Shown in pieces: positions 54,271 through 63,512 of a DNA stretch of 64,000 nt. The position numbers were made by a program, and so were the translations under genes. A model generated the notes under the pieces. The model ran no database searches. It was not told where the DNA came from and saw only the letters and a list, made by a program, of their open reading frames with translations. Position 1 is the stretch's first letter. Every line of letters begins with the position of its first letter. Source of the stretch: Hymenobacter siberiensis (lineage in GTDB: Bacteria; Bacteroidota; Bacteroidia; Cytophagales; Hymenobacteraceae); assembly GCF_018967845.1 (NCBI RefSeq), contig NZ_JAHLZZ010000001.1, forward strand, positions 248,001-312,000, given 5' to 3'.

Positions 54271-55791
54271 ATGAGCCCTTCACTGGAAACCGCCTCCCCG
54301 CCCGCCCCCGGTCTCACCAGCCTCGACCTGGCCCCGGTGCCTTTTGCCGAGCGCACCTGGGGCACGGGCCACTACGCCGCGCTCTGGATTAGCATGAGCC
54401 TGTGCATCCCGACCTACATGCTGGCCAGCTCGCTCATCGAGGGCGGCATGAACTGGTGGCAGGCGCTGCTCACCATCTTCCTCGGCAACACCATTGTGCT
54501 GGCCCCCATGCTGCTCAATGGCCGGGCCGGGACGCGCTACGGCATCCCATTTCCGGTGCTGGCCCGCGCCAGCTTCGGGGTGCGCGGAGCCAACGTGCCG
54601 GCCCTGCTCCGAGCCATCATCGCCTGTGGCTGGTTCGGTATTCAGACCTGGATTGGGGGCTACGCGCTGTATCAGATGGCCGTGCTGTGGGTGCCCGCGC
54701 TGGGCACGCTGCCGGCCATTTTCCCGGCCAGCTGGGGCCTGGCCACGGGGCCGGCGCTGGTGTTTTTTCTCTTCTGGCTGCTGAACATGTATGTGGTGTA
54801 CCTCGGGGTCGAGAGCATTCGCAAACTACTGGTGTTCAAGGCATTTTTCCTGCCGCTGGCGGCGTTGGCGCTGCTGTGGTGGGCTATTTCGGCCGGGCAC
54901 GGGCTGGGGCCGATATTGGCGCAGCCGAGCAAATTCACGACCAGCGCGCAGTTCTGGGCCTTCTTTTTTCCCTCGCTCACGGGCATGGTGGGGTTCTGGG
55001 CCACGCTCTCGCTCAATATTCCGGATTTCACGCGCTACGCCGTCAGCCAGCGGGCGCAGCAGCTGGGGCAGGCGCTGGCCCTGCCCGCGTCCATGACGTT
55101 ATTCTCGTTTGTGGGCGTGGTCGTGACATCGGCCACCTTCATCATCTACGGCAAAACCATCTGGGACCCGGTGGTGCTGGCCGGCCGCTTCGACAGCAAG
55201 CTGCTGGTGAGCTTCGCCATGATTGCCGTGGCCCTGAGCACGCTGGCCACCAACATCGCGGCCAACATCGTGAGCCCCGCCAACGACTTCGCCAACTTCT
55301 CACCCGAGCGCATCAGCTTCAAAACCGGCGGCTACCTCACCGGCGTGCTGGGCGTGCTGATATTTCCCTGGAAGCTCATTACCGACCCTTCGGGCTACAT
55401 TTTCACCTGGCTGGTGGGCTATTCGGGGCTGCTCGGGCCCATTGGCGGCATCATGATTGTCGATTATTACCTCATCCGCCGCCAACAGCTTAACGTGCCC
55501 GATTTGTACCAGTACCACGGCCGCTACGCCTACCGGGGCGGCTTCAATCCGGCCGCCATCATCGCCCTCGTCATCGGGGTGCTGCCCAACGTGCCGGGCT
55601 TCCTCACGGCCATTGGCGTGCTGGAAAAAGGCGCGGTGTGGCCGACGCTGGTAGCCGTGTACAACTACGCCTGGTTTGTGGGTTTTGGGGTATCGGGGGC
55701 AGTTTATATGCTGTTGATGCGTGGGCAGCCTACCGAAACCGCAGCGCCGGCCGGCGTACTGGCCGAGGCATTTTCTTCAATCCCCCGATAA
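54271..55791 (+). CDS. NCS1 family nucleobase/hydantoin permease
   Basis: A 506-residue inner-membrane symporter with about twelve helices. The family start region FAERTWGTGHYAALWISMSL and NGRAGTRYGIPFPVLARASFG (key residues Gly-Tyr-Pro-Arg-Phe-Gly) are typical of NCS1 (purine, cytosine, allantoin, hydantoin) transporters, as is the ANIVSPANDFANF segment (about 335). It takes up a nucleobase or hydantoin-like ring with Na+ or H+. The substrate cannot be read from the sequence. The small gene downstream begins nine bases after the stop. Confidence 0.93.
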   Translation: MSPSLETASPPAPGLTSLDLAPVPFAERTWGTGHYAALWISMSLCIPTYMLASSLIEGGMNWWQALLTIFLGNTIVLAPMLLNGRAGTRYGIPFPVLARASFGVRGANVPALLRAIIACGWFGIQTWIGGYALYQMAVLWVPALGTLPAIFPASWGLATGPALVFFLFWLLNMYVVYLGVESIRKLLVFKAFFLPLAALALLWWAISAGHGLGPILAQPSKFTTSAQFWAFFFPSLTGMVGFWATLSLNIPDFTRYAVSQRAQQLGQALALPASMTLFSFVGVVVTSATFIIYGKTIWDPVVLAGRFDSKLLVSFAMIAVALSTLATNIAANIVSPANDFANFSPERISFKTGGYLTGVLGVLIFPWKLITDPSGYIFTWLVGYSGLLGPIGGIMIVDYYLIRRQQLNVPDLYQYHGRYAYRGGFNPAAIIALVIGVLPNVPGFLTAIGVLEKGAVWPTLVAVYNYAWFVGFGVSGAVYMLLMRGQPTETAAPAGVLAEAFSSIPR

Positions 55792-55799
55792 CTTTCCTC

Positions 55800-56156
55800 A
55801 TGGTAGAAGTAAAGCCGCAGGGCGATGTCGTCGTGTTCAATGTACAGGGCATGCACAAGCTCTGGGCCCTGAAAAGCCAGCTCACCATCCCGCGCTCCCA
55901 CATTCGCGGGGCCCGGCAGGATGCCAAAGCCGTGGGCCGCTGGTGGAAAGGCTGGCGCGTGGGCACCCACGTACCGGGCCTGCTCACGGCCGGCACATTC
56001 TACTTCGAAGGCCAGCAGATTTTCTGGGACGTTGCCAACATCGACCACGCCGTCATCATCGACCTGTACGATGAGGATTACCACCAGCTCATCATCGAAG
56101 TAGCAGACCCGGCCGCCGTGCTGGCCCTGCTGAACCCAACCCCGCCGGCCGCCTGA
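55800..56156 (+). CDS. Conserved small protein, probably coupled to the NCS1 permease
   Basis: A 118-residue soluble protein of unknown function. The start at 55800 (MVEVKPQGDVVVFNVQGMHK) lies nine bases after the permease stop. The segments LTIPRSHIRGARQD, GWRVGTHVPGLLTAGTFYFE and FWDVANIDHAVIIDLYDEDY suggest a PH-like beta fold that I recall from uncharacterised proteins in several phyla. No signal peptide or membrane helix. The tight spacing suggests joint expression with the permease. Any regulatory role is speculation. Confidence 0.75.
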   Translation: MVEVKPQGDVVVFNVQGMHKLWALKSQLTIPRSHIRGARQDAKAVGRWWKGWRVGTHVPGLLTAGTFYFEGQQIFWDVANIDHAVIIDLYDEDYHQLIIEVADPAAVLALLNPTPPAA

Positions 56157-56166
56157 AGCCAGCCAC

Positions 56167-57623
56167 CTATCTGGCGCGCCTGTCCAGTTCGTCGAGGTCG
56201 GCCGCGCCCTGGGCCGGCGTCATCCACTGCCAGGGCTGAGGGGCGGCGGGCTCATTCACTTTCAGGTAGTTGAGGCGCGTGGTGTTGGGCACCACAAACT
56301 GGCAGGGCTTGGCCACGGGCCAGCTGCCAAGGCACAGCTGCAAGGGCTTGCCGAAGCGCGCCCAAGGCAGCTCCAGGTATTGCCCGGCCCCGAGGGTGCC
56401 CATTTCGTGGCCATCAACATACACTTTGAGCGGGGGCGCGCCGGCGGCCTGGGCCGGGCGGTACACGTAGATGTAAGCCGTATCGGTCCGCACTGAGGTA
56501 TGCGCGCCGGGGTAGGGCGCAATGGCCCCGGTGCGCATATCCAGCCCGTAGGCCGTGGGCTCGGCGCTATGGTCGGGGATGTAGGTTTGGGCCAGGGCCG
56601 CCCCTACCGCCCCGGCAATCAACATTCCTTTCGATTGGCTCTGGGCTTGGGCGGCGGCGTACAATTGGTCATCAAGCGCCTCGCCGACGAACGTGAAAAA
56701 GCTCCCCTGACGCATCAGCGGGAAAAACTGCTTGTCGTGGAGCACGAATACCTACCGGCCATCCGAGAAGCCCCACAGGTCGGGCGGCACACCGCCGTGG
56801 TGCGCGGCCGAGCCCGCCAGCGGCCGCACCCGCGCCACGCGCAGCCACTGGGCCGTGGCCAGCGCGCTCTTGTAGCGCCGCCGGATGGTATCGACAAAAA
56901 CGGCGAAACAGTATCGGGCCGGTTGGCCAGAAAATGCTCGAACCGGTAGTACAGCCCCCGGCGCGGTGCTTCGCGCAGAATGGCCGCGCCCCGGCCGGCC
57001 GTGCCCAGGGCAGCAGGAGCGTCGGCCGGCAGCTGGGCCATGGTGCGGGCAGGCTGCCGGGCCACGGTAGCCCATTCGGCATCGGTGGTCTGGCCCAGGC
57101 ACTGGCTCAGCAGCTGGGCCAAGTGGCCGGCGTGGCGGCCGGTGGTTTCGTATCCGTAGGCGCTGGCATGCGCCCCAACACCCCGCACAAAATGTTAGCC
57201 ATCAGTAATTTGCTCGTACACATCGGCCGTCAGCTCGGCAATGGCCTGCTGCTTTTTGCCCCCCATGATTTCGCCAATGTGCAGGCTGCGCACGCACAGC
57301 ACCACGGTATGCCCGCCCGCCGCCCGCACGGGCAGCTGAATTTGCAGAAAACTGGTGAGCTCCGTTTCCAGCCCCTGCCGGAAGGCCACGGCGGCCGATT
57401 TTCCATTCAGCCCCCGATACACGATGCCGATGGGCGGCTGTCCGGCGCGGCCGTCCACCACCTGCTCCACCCCCAGCGTGTTGTCGGATAGCGTCAGGGC
57501 CTGATTGGTCAGGTCGAGGTAATAGGTTTGGGCGCGGGCGCTGAGGCTGACCCCGGCCAGCAGTGCCGCAAGTAGAAATAATTTCACGGAAAGGAAGGCG
57601 ATTGCAGCCTCAAGATTAGGCAC
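56167..57623 (-). pseudogene. Decayed gene for an exported protein of unknown function
   Basis: One ancestral reading frame of about 485 codons is broken at three places. An in-frame TAA at 57195-57197 interrupts ...YEQITDG/HFVRGVGAH. A run of five A (56896-56900, T on the coding strand) lacks one base, shifting the frame between RPDTVSPF and VDTIRRRYKSALAT. An in-frame TAG at 56752-56754 interrupts GFSDGR/VFVLHDKQFF. Once joined, the product would have a signal peptide (LFLLAALLAGVSLSARAQ; a GTG at 57587 is a likely original start), a middle helical region, and a C-terminal domain with a glycine-rich hydrophobic segment (GMLIAGAVGAALAQ) and a beta-rich end. I do not recognise the family. The pieces are probably not expressed as working protein. 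Confidence 0.8.
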
Positions 57624-57680
57624 GATTTCCCGGACTACCGACCCGGCAGATACCGAAGGGCCGGGCGGCGCGGGAGCCGC

Positions 57681-58586
57681 TTAGCGCAACAACGTTTTCT
57701 TAAAGCTTTTGAAATCCTGCAGAGTAATCAACGGGCCTTTTAGCCGGTGTAAGTCGCTCACGATGCCGAAGCCGGGCAAGGCATAAGCCATTGGCGAGAT
57801 GGTGCCGTAAGCCTGCCACGCCATCCGCACGAAGGCTACCCCCGGAGAGGCTTCGTGCACGGCTTTTTCATATTCAGGCCGCGCTACGAACTGATACGAA
57901 TAGGGATAGACCTGCTTTATCTGCGCGTCGGTCAGGCCGGGCGCACGGTCGTCCTGACACAACAGCAACAAAGGGGGCGTGCTGCCCGACTTCACGCGCT
58001 GCGGGCCAGTCCCAGCGGCGTACTGCTCCAGTATTTTCACGCAGTACAGTGCGTCGCTCGGGTTCGGCGTGTTATTGAGTAGGGGCTCATTGTGCACGGT
58101 AAAATCAATCTGCTTCAGGAATATGCGCAGGCGGAAGCTCAGCAATTCGTCGCGGTGCCCCGCTAGTACTGGGCCAGGCTCGCCATAGCGGCGCATGGGA
58201 GGCGGGGCATCGAGGTAGTCAACCGCATCAAAATCAAGCACGTTGAGCTGGCCGGTATTGGCCGCTACCAAGGCCGCCAGCTCAGCCTCTAACTTATATT
58301 CCACTTTCGGGGAAAACGTCCAGCCCGGGCCGGCCACCTCTTTTAGCAGCGCGTTGCCCAAGGCAATAGATTGTTGATAAGCCCGCAGGCCGTCGGGCTT
58401 TTTGGCCAGCTTTTTCAACTGTTTTTCGTCCTCCTGCTTCAACACTACCAGCAGCGGTTGGGTCCGCAGCAGCTGGGTTTCCTGGTCGCGGTCGCGCTTG
58501 AATTCGGCGATGGTGCGGGAAAACTAGGCAAAAACCGGCGCACTCAGCAACAGGCAGCAGCACAGGCAGAAGTAGAATGGACGCAT
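57681..58586 (-). pseudogene. Exported-protein gene with TAG after the signal peptide
   Basis: From the ATG at 58586 the frame encodes a signal peptide (MRPFYFCLCCCLLLSAPVFA) and then TAG at codon 21 (58524-58526). The same frame continues as FSRTIAEFKRDRDQETQLL through to 57681, 301 codons in all. A CAG-to-TAG change (mature N-terminus QFSRT) would explain it. The remaining product (for example LFQ-free stretches KQEDEKQLKKLAKKPDGLRA, PYSYQFVARPEYEKAV) is otherwise intact and of unknown family. An internal start near 58445 could make 254 residues without a signal peptide. It lies just upstream of the decayed gene at 56.2-57.6 kb. Confidence 0.75.
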
Positions 58587-58752
58587 TGAATTGGAAATAG
58601 CGGTGAAAAGGTGCGGCTAAAACTACGGAGATTTCGGCCCGGGCAACAAATGCGGCACCAGCCACCCCGTAAGCGGCAATAGTTGGCCTGCCAGGCCGCA
58701 GCCCGCGTATAGCAGCGTTGCCTGCCTGGTTCCGGCGGGGCTTTTTCCCATT

Positions 58753-61284
58753 ATGCCAACAACTCCTTCCCCCTCCCCCACCAATTTCACCGGCTTCGTG
58801 CGGGTGCGCGGCGCCCGCGAGCACAACCTCAAAAACGTCGATGTCGACATTCCGCGCGATGCGCTGGTGGTGTTCACCGGCGTATCGGGCTCGGGCAAAA
58901 GCAGCCTGGCGTTCGGCACGCTCTACGCCGAGGCCCAGCGCCGCTACCTCGAATCGGTGTCGCCCTACGCCCGGCGGCTGTTTCACCAGATGGCCGTGCC
59001 CGAAGTTACCAGCATTGAGGGGCTGCCGCCGGCCGTGGCCCTACAGCAGCAGCGCGGCGCGCCCAGCACCCGCTCGTCAGTGGGCTCGGTCACGACGCTG
59101 GCCAACCTGCTGCGCATGCTCTACTCGCGGGCCGGCGACTACCCGGCCGGCCAGGGCATCATCTACGCCGAAGCCTTTTCGCCCAACACCGCCGAGGGGG
59201 CCTGCCCCACCTGCCACGGCCTGGGCCGCGTGTATGAAGTGACGGAGCAGACCATGGTGCCCGACCCCACGCTCACCATTCGGGAGCGGGCCATTGCGGC
59301 CTGGCCGCAGGCCTGGGGCGGCCAGAACCAGCGCGACATCCTGGTGAGCATGGGCTATGATGTGGACACGCCCTGGCAGGATTTGCCGCAAAAGGACCGC
59401 GACTGGATTCTCTTCACCGACGAGCAGCCCGTGCTGCCGGTGTACCCCGGCTACTCGCCCGAGCAAACCCAGCGGGCCATCAAGCGCCGCGAGCCGCCCA
59501 ACTACATGGGCACGTTCACGGGCGTGAAACGGCATGTGCTGCACACCTTCGCCACCACCCAAAGCGCCCTGATGAAGCGCCGCGTAGCCCAGTACATGCT
59601 GGGCTCCGACTGCCCCACCTGCCACGGCAAGCGCCTGCGGGTGGAGTCGCTGTCGGTGAATTTTGCCGGGCTGGATATTGCCGAAATGTCGCGCCTGCCC
59701 CTCAAGCGGCTAGCAGCGCTGTTGCAGCCCTTTGCCGAGGGCAAAGCCGGCAAGCAGCAGCACGATACGGAGCATCCGGAGCAGGCCATCGTGGCCCGGC
59801 GCATTGCCGAAGATTTGGCGGCGCGGCTTACGGTGCTGCTCGATTTAGGCCTGGGCTACTTGTCGCTGGAGCGCGGCACGCCCACGCTTTCGCCCGGCGA
59901 ATTGCAGCGGCTGCGACTGGCCACGCAACTGTATTCCAACCTCTTCGGCGTGGTATATGTGCTCGATGAGCCCAGCGCCGGCCTGCACCCGGCCGATACC
60001 GAGGCGCTGCTGCAGGCCCTGGCCGGCCTGCAGCGCGCCGGCAACTCGTTGTTCGTGGTCGAGCACGATTTAGACGTTATCCGCCAGGCCGACTGGCTCG
60101 TAGACGTGGGCCCGGCCGCCGGCGAGAAGGGCGGCCAAATCCTCTACAGCGGCCCGCCCGAAGGCCTCAAGGCCATCGCCGAATCGCAGACGCGGCAGTT
60201 TCTCTTCGATGCGCCCGCCCTGCCCGACCAGCCGCCGCGCACCCCTACCGGCTGGCTGAAGCTGGCCGGCGTGACGCGCAACAACCTCATCCAGCTTGAT
60301 GTAGAATTTCCACTGGGCGTGTTCACCACGGTTACGGGCGTGTCGGGCTCGGGCAAATCCAGCCTCGTGAGTCAGGTGCTGGTAGAATTGGTGGCCGAAA
60401 GCCTGGGGCAGGAAATCGCCCCAGAGGAAGAGGAAACCGATGCCCTGGCGCAGCCCGCGCCCGTCACCCTCGGCGGCCACATCACCGCCGGGCTGGAAAA
60501 TATCAAGCGCCTGGTGCGCGTCGACCAGAAGCCCATCGGCCGCACGCCGCGCTCCAACATGGCCACCTACACCGGCCTGTTCGACCACGTTCGCAAGCTC
60601 TTCGCCGCCACCCCCGAGGCCCGCAAGCGCCGCTACGATGCCGGCCGCTTCTCCTTCAACGTAGCCAAGGGCCGCTGCGAAAACTGCGCCGGTGAAGGCT
60701 TCGTGATGGTCGAACTGCTGTTTCTGCCCAGCGTGTACGCGCCCTGCCCAGTGTGCCACGGCGCGCGCTACAACGCCAAAACCCTCGAGGTGCAGTACCG
60801 CGACCTCAACATCGCCGAAGTGCTGGGCCTGACCGTGGACGACGCTTGGGCATTCTTCGCCGACGAGCCCGCCATCTTCCGCGCCCTCACCGTGCTGCGC
60901 GAGGTGGGCCTGGGCTACCTGCGCCTCGGCCAGCCCGCCACCGAGCTGAGCGGCGGCGAGGCTCAGCGCATCAAACTGGCCACCGAGCTCCAGCGCATTG
61001 GGCGCGGCAACACGTTGTACGTTCTCGATGAGCCCACCACCGGCCTGCACCCCTCGGATGTTGAGAAGCTGATGCTGCAGCTCGAAGGCCTGGTGGCCGC
61101 CGGCAATACCGTCATCGTGGTGGAGCACGACATGCGCGTAGTAGCCGGCTCCGACTGGGTTATCGACATCGGCCCCGGCGCGGGCGAAGACGGCGGCCGC
61201 GTGGTAGCCGCCGGCCCGCCGCGCACGGTGGCCCTGGCCAAGGGCAGCCAAACCGCGCCGTACCTAAGGCAGTTCATGGGATGA
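58753..61284 (+). CDS. uvrA2: UvrA2-type ABC ATPase (class II UvrA)
   Basis: An 843-residue DNA-binding ABC protein. It has two ATPase modules with Walker A GVSGSGKSS at 43-51 and again near residue 532, zinc-finger pairs CPTCHGLG/CPTCHGKR and CENCAGEG/CPVCHGAR, and signature motifs in each half (LSPGELQRLRL, LSGGEAQRIKL). It is about 100 residues shorter than housekeeping UvrA. After LEGLPPAVALQQ-like sequence it goes straight on, without the cysteine-containing UvrB-binding insertion. UvrA2 proteins are accessory factors implicated in tolerance of DNA-binding drugs or damage. The methyltransferase gene follows after 38 bases. Confidence 0.93.
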   Translation: MPTTPSPSPTNFTGFVRVRGAREHNLKNVDVDIPRDALVVFTGVSGSGKSSLAFGTLYAEAQRRYLESVSPYARRLFHQMAVPEVTSIEGLPPAVALQQQRGAPSTRSSVGSVTTLANLLRMLYSRAGDYPAGQGIIYAEAFSPNTAEGACPTCHGLGRVYEVTEQTMVPDPTLTIRERAIAAWPQAWGGQNQRDILVSMGYDVDTPWQDLPQKDRDWILFTDEQPVLPVYPGYSPEQTQRAIKRREPPNYMGTFTGVKRHVLHTFATTQSALMKRRVAQYMLGSDCPTCHGKRLRVESLSVNFAGLDIAEMSRLPLKRLAALLQPFAEGKAGKQQHDTEHPEQAIVARRIAEDLAARLTVLLDLGLGYLSLERGTPTLSPGELQRLRLATQLYSNLFGVVYVLDEPSAGLHPADTEALLQALAGLQRAGNSLFVVEHDLDVIRQADWLVDVGPAAGEKGGQILYSGPPEGLKAIAESQTRQFLFDAPALPDQPPRTPTGWLKLAGVTRNNLIQLDVEFPLGVFTTVTGVSGSGKSSLVSQVLVELVAESLGQEIAPEEEETDALAQPAPVTLGGHITAGLENIKRLVRVDQKPIGRTPRSNMATYTGLFDHVRKLFAATPEARKRRYDAGRFSFNVAKGRCENCAGEGFVMVELLFLPSVYAPCPVCHGARYNAKTLEVQYRDLNIAEVLGLTVDDAWAFFADEPAIFRALTVLREVGLGYLRLGQPATELSGGEAQRIKLATELQRIGRGNTLYVLDEPTTGLHPSDVEKLMLQLEGLVAAGNTVIVVEHDMRVVAGSDWVIDIGPGAGEDGGRVVAAGPPRTVALAKGSQTAPYLRQFMG

Positions 61285-61322
61285 GGTTGCGGTAGAACGT
61301 AGCCCGACATCCCCTAAAAAAG

Positions 61323-61973
61323 ATGAATCCCACTCCCCCACCGCTACCCGACAAATTCTTCGTTCGCCAGGACGAAACCCCCGACGCGGAGTTTTACCAC
61401 CACCCGCGCTTCGTCACGCACATCGACGACGCAGCCATTGCCGCCGTCACCCAGCTCTACCGCGAGTACTTCGCGCCCGACAGCACGCTGCTCGATTTGA
61501 TGAGCAGTTGGGTGAGCCACCTCCCGGCCGATATTGCCTACCGCCATGTAGTAGGACTGGGCATGAACGCCGCCGAGCTTCGCGCCAACCCACGCCTCAA
61601 CGCCCACGTGGTGCAGGACCTGAACGCGCAACCCACCCTGCCCTTCGCCGACCAGCAATTCGACGGTGCCTCTATTTGCGTGTCCATCGACTACCTGACC
61701 CAGCCAGTAGCCGTGCTGCGCGAGCTGGCCCGCGTGCTGCGCCCCGGGGCCCCGTTGGTCATCACCTTCTCCAACCGCTGCTTTCCCAGCAAAGCCGTGG
61801 CCGCCTGGCATGCCCTCGACGACCGCGGCCACCTGGCCCTGGTGCGTCAGTATTTACTGGCCGCGGGCGGTTGGCAAGCCATTGAGCTGCTCGACCGCAG
61901 CCCGCAGCCGCCCGGCCATTCCGACCCGTTGTTTGCCGTGGTGGCCCGGACCAACGCCGGGCTCATGCCGTAA
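61323..61973 (+). CDS. SAM-dependent methyltransferase-like protein
   Basis: A 216-residue protein with a class I methyltransferase fold. STLLDLMSSWVSHLP (about 52-66) corresponds to motif I, GMNAAELRANPRL to motif II (Asn rather than Asp/Glu), and the FDGASICVSIDYLTQP and ELARVLRPGAPLVITFSNRCF segments to motifs IV-VI of the Methyltransf_11 family. Motif I lacks the usual GxGxG. The substrate is unknown. It follows uvrA2 closely and may be co-transcribed; a terminator follows. Confidence 0.85.
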   Translation: MNPTPPPLPDKFFVRQDETPDAEFYHHPRFVTHIDDAAIAAVTQLYREYFAPDSTLLDLMSSWVSHLPADIAYRHVVGLGMNAAELRANPRLNAHVVQDLNAQPTLPFADQQFDGASICVSIDYLTQPVAVLRELARVLRPGAPLVITFSNRCFPSKAVAAWHALDDRGHLALVRQYLLAAGGWQAIELLDRSPQPPGHSDPLFAVVARTNAGLMP

Positions 61974-61987
61974 GGCGATGGCAGGAA

Positions 61988-62028
61988 AAGAAAAAGGCCG
62001 TTTTCCATGTGGAAAACGGCCTTTTCTT
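61988..62028. terminator. Strong bidirectional hairpin terminator
   Basis: The arms AAGAAAAAGGCCGTTTTCC and GGAAAACGGCCTTTTCTT around ATGT. It closes the uvrA2-methyltransferase unit and stands just before the probable integrated element. Confidence 0.9.
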
Positions 62029-62169
62029 AGGTAGCGGGGACTGGAGTACAACCTACATTTCTAGGCCGATTGCGAACGACTGAAAAAGCAGCCCAATTAT
62101 GCTGTAAACAGCTTTTTGCTACCTTCCTTGTCGGGCTAAATCGGGCTGAATACGGTTAAAATGTCGCAG

Positions 62170-62216
62170 TGTGTACCCTTACGTGTACCCCGGCAAGGGT
62201 ACACACCCTATATTTA
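62170..62216 (+). promoter_or_regulatory. Palindromic operator-like site and -7 box upstream of the integrase
   Basis: TGTGTACCCTT (62170-62180) and its exact complement AAGGGTACACA (62195-62205) form an 11-bp dyad with a further GTGTACCC copy between. TATATTTA (62209-62216) is a near match to TAnnTTTG. The dyad covers the expected -33 region, so it could be an operator or integrase arm site. Confidence 0.5.
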
Positions 62217-62240
62217 TAGCGGCAACTACAGACACACTTT

Positions 62241-63509
62241 ATGGCAACCGTTTCCTTTCACCTGAAAGAGCCGGGGGTAGACCGCCCCACGGCCATTTAT
62301 GCCCTGCTGACCATTGACCGGCGGCACCGCATCAAAGTCTACACCGGGCGAAGCATTCACCCCGACAAGTGGATAAAGGCCGAACAGCGGGCGCAAGTGC
62401 GGGGCAAGGGCAACGAGCTAAACGGACTGCTGAACGATGCGCTGAGCGATATGGAAAAGCAGTTGCTTTTAACCCATGCCGAAAGCCTAGCCACCGGCAC
62501 CTTGCCCACGGCCGCCGCCCTACGCGAAGCCGCCGCGCCTGAACGCCCCGACGAGCCCGCGCCCGTTCCGGTGGGCGGGTTGTTCTGGCAACGCTATGAG
62601 GAATGGGTAGACTACACCCGCGCCGCTGGCACCGTTCGCACCGCACAAGCACACGCCACCGCCGGGCGGCACCTTCGGGAGTTCAGCCAAGCACAGGGTT
62701 ACGCTATTGACTTTGACACCCTCACGCCCACCGTGGGCGATAGGTGGGCCGCTTACCTGCTGAACGTGGCCGGGCTCACTGACAACACAATAAACAAGCA
62801 TTTGGGCCGCCTCAAATCCTTTATGAAGTGGGCAGCCAAACGAGGCTACACTGACAACGCCGCTCTAACACAAGTAACGTGGGCGCGGCGCGAGCCCGAC
62901 GTAATGGCCCTGAGCGCGGCCGAACTGGTTGCCCTCGAAACCCTACCGCTTGCCATAGGCTCCCGCCTTGAGAAAGCCCGCGCTTGGTTCCTGCTGGCTT
63001 GCTATAGTGGCTTGCGGTACTCCGACCTCGTAAGCATCAAGCCGCAACACCTGCGCCCCGCCACGGCTACGCTTCCGGCTCACTTGCGCCTGACCGCAAA
63101 GAAAACCCGCGCCGTGGTGAACGTGCCACTGAGCGCCCGCGCCCTTGAAATCGTAAACCGGCTGCTGGCCGGTGAGCTTGCCACGGTAAAGAGTGGGCCA
63201 ATTACAAACCCGGTGCTAAATCGCTTCCTAAAAGAGCTGGGCAAGCTGGCCGGTATTGATTCGCCTATCGAAGTAATCCGATACCGGGGCGGCATTGCCG
63301 ACGTTACTACAGCCCCCAAATATGAGAAGCTGACTGTGCACACAGCCCGTAGAACCTTTGTAACCCTGAATCTTGGCAAGGGCATGAGCGCCGAGTTTGT
63401 AATGAAGCTGACCGGCCACACTTCGTACAAGTCCTTTCAGCGTTACGTGAACCTCACGCCGCAACGAGTAGCCGAAGAATTTGCCCGTTTCCACGAAATG
63501 CCAGAATAG
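62241..63509 (+). CDS. Tyrosine recombinase/integrase of an integrated element
   Basis: A 422-residue site-specific recombinase. The N-terminal arm-binding region (about 1-90) includes KVYTGRSIHPDKW; the SAM-like core-binding domain spans about 115-205; the catalytic domain spans about 222-410. Catalytic residues are Arg259 (YSGLRYSD), a Lys in KKTR (about 287-288), His367-x-x-Arg370 (HTARR), His393 (TGHTS) and Tyr402 (RYVNLT). This type is usual in Bacteroidota integrative elements. It reads toward the right edge of the window, so the element's left boundary lies between 61974 and 62240. Confidence 0.94.
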   Translation: MATVSFHLKEPGVDRPTAIYALLTIDRRHRIKVYTGRSIHPDKWIKAEQRAQVRGKGNELNGLLNDALSDMEKQLLLTHAESLATGTLPTAAALREAAAPERPDEPAPVPVGGLFWQRYEEWVDYTRAAGTVRTAQAHATAGRHLREFSQAQGYAIDFDTLTPTVGDRWAAYLLNVAGLTDNTINKHLGRLKSFMKWAAKRGYTDNAALTQVTWARREPDVMALSAAELVALETLPLAIGSRLEKARAWFLLACYSGLRYSDLVSIKPQHLRPATATLPAHLRLTAKKTRAVVNVPLSARALEIVNRLLAGELATVKSGPITNPVLNRFLKELGKLAGIDSPIEVIRYRGGIADVTTAPKYEKLTVHTARRTFVTLNLGKGMSAEFVMKLTGHTSYKSFQRYVNLTPQRVAEEFARFHEMPE

Positions 63510-63512
63510 ACA

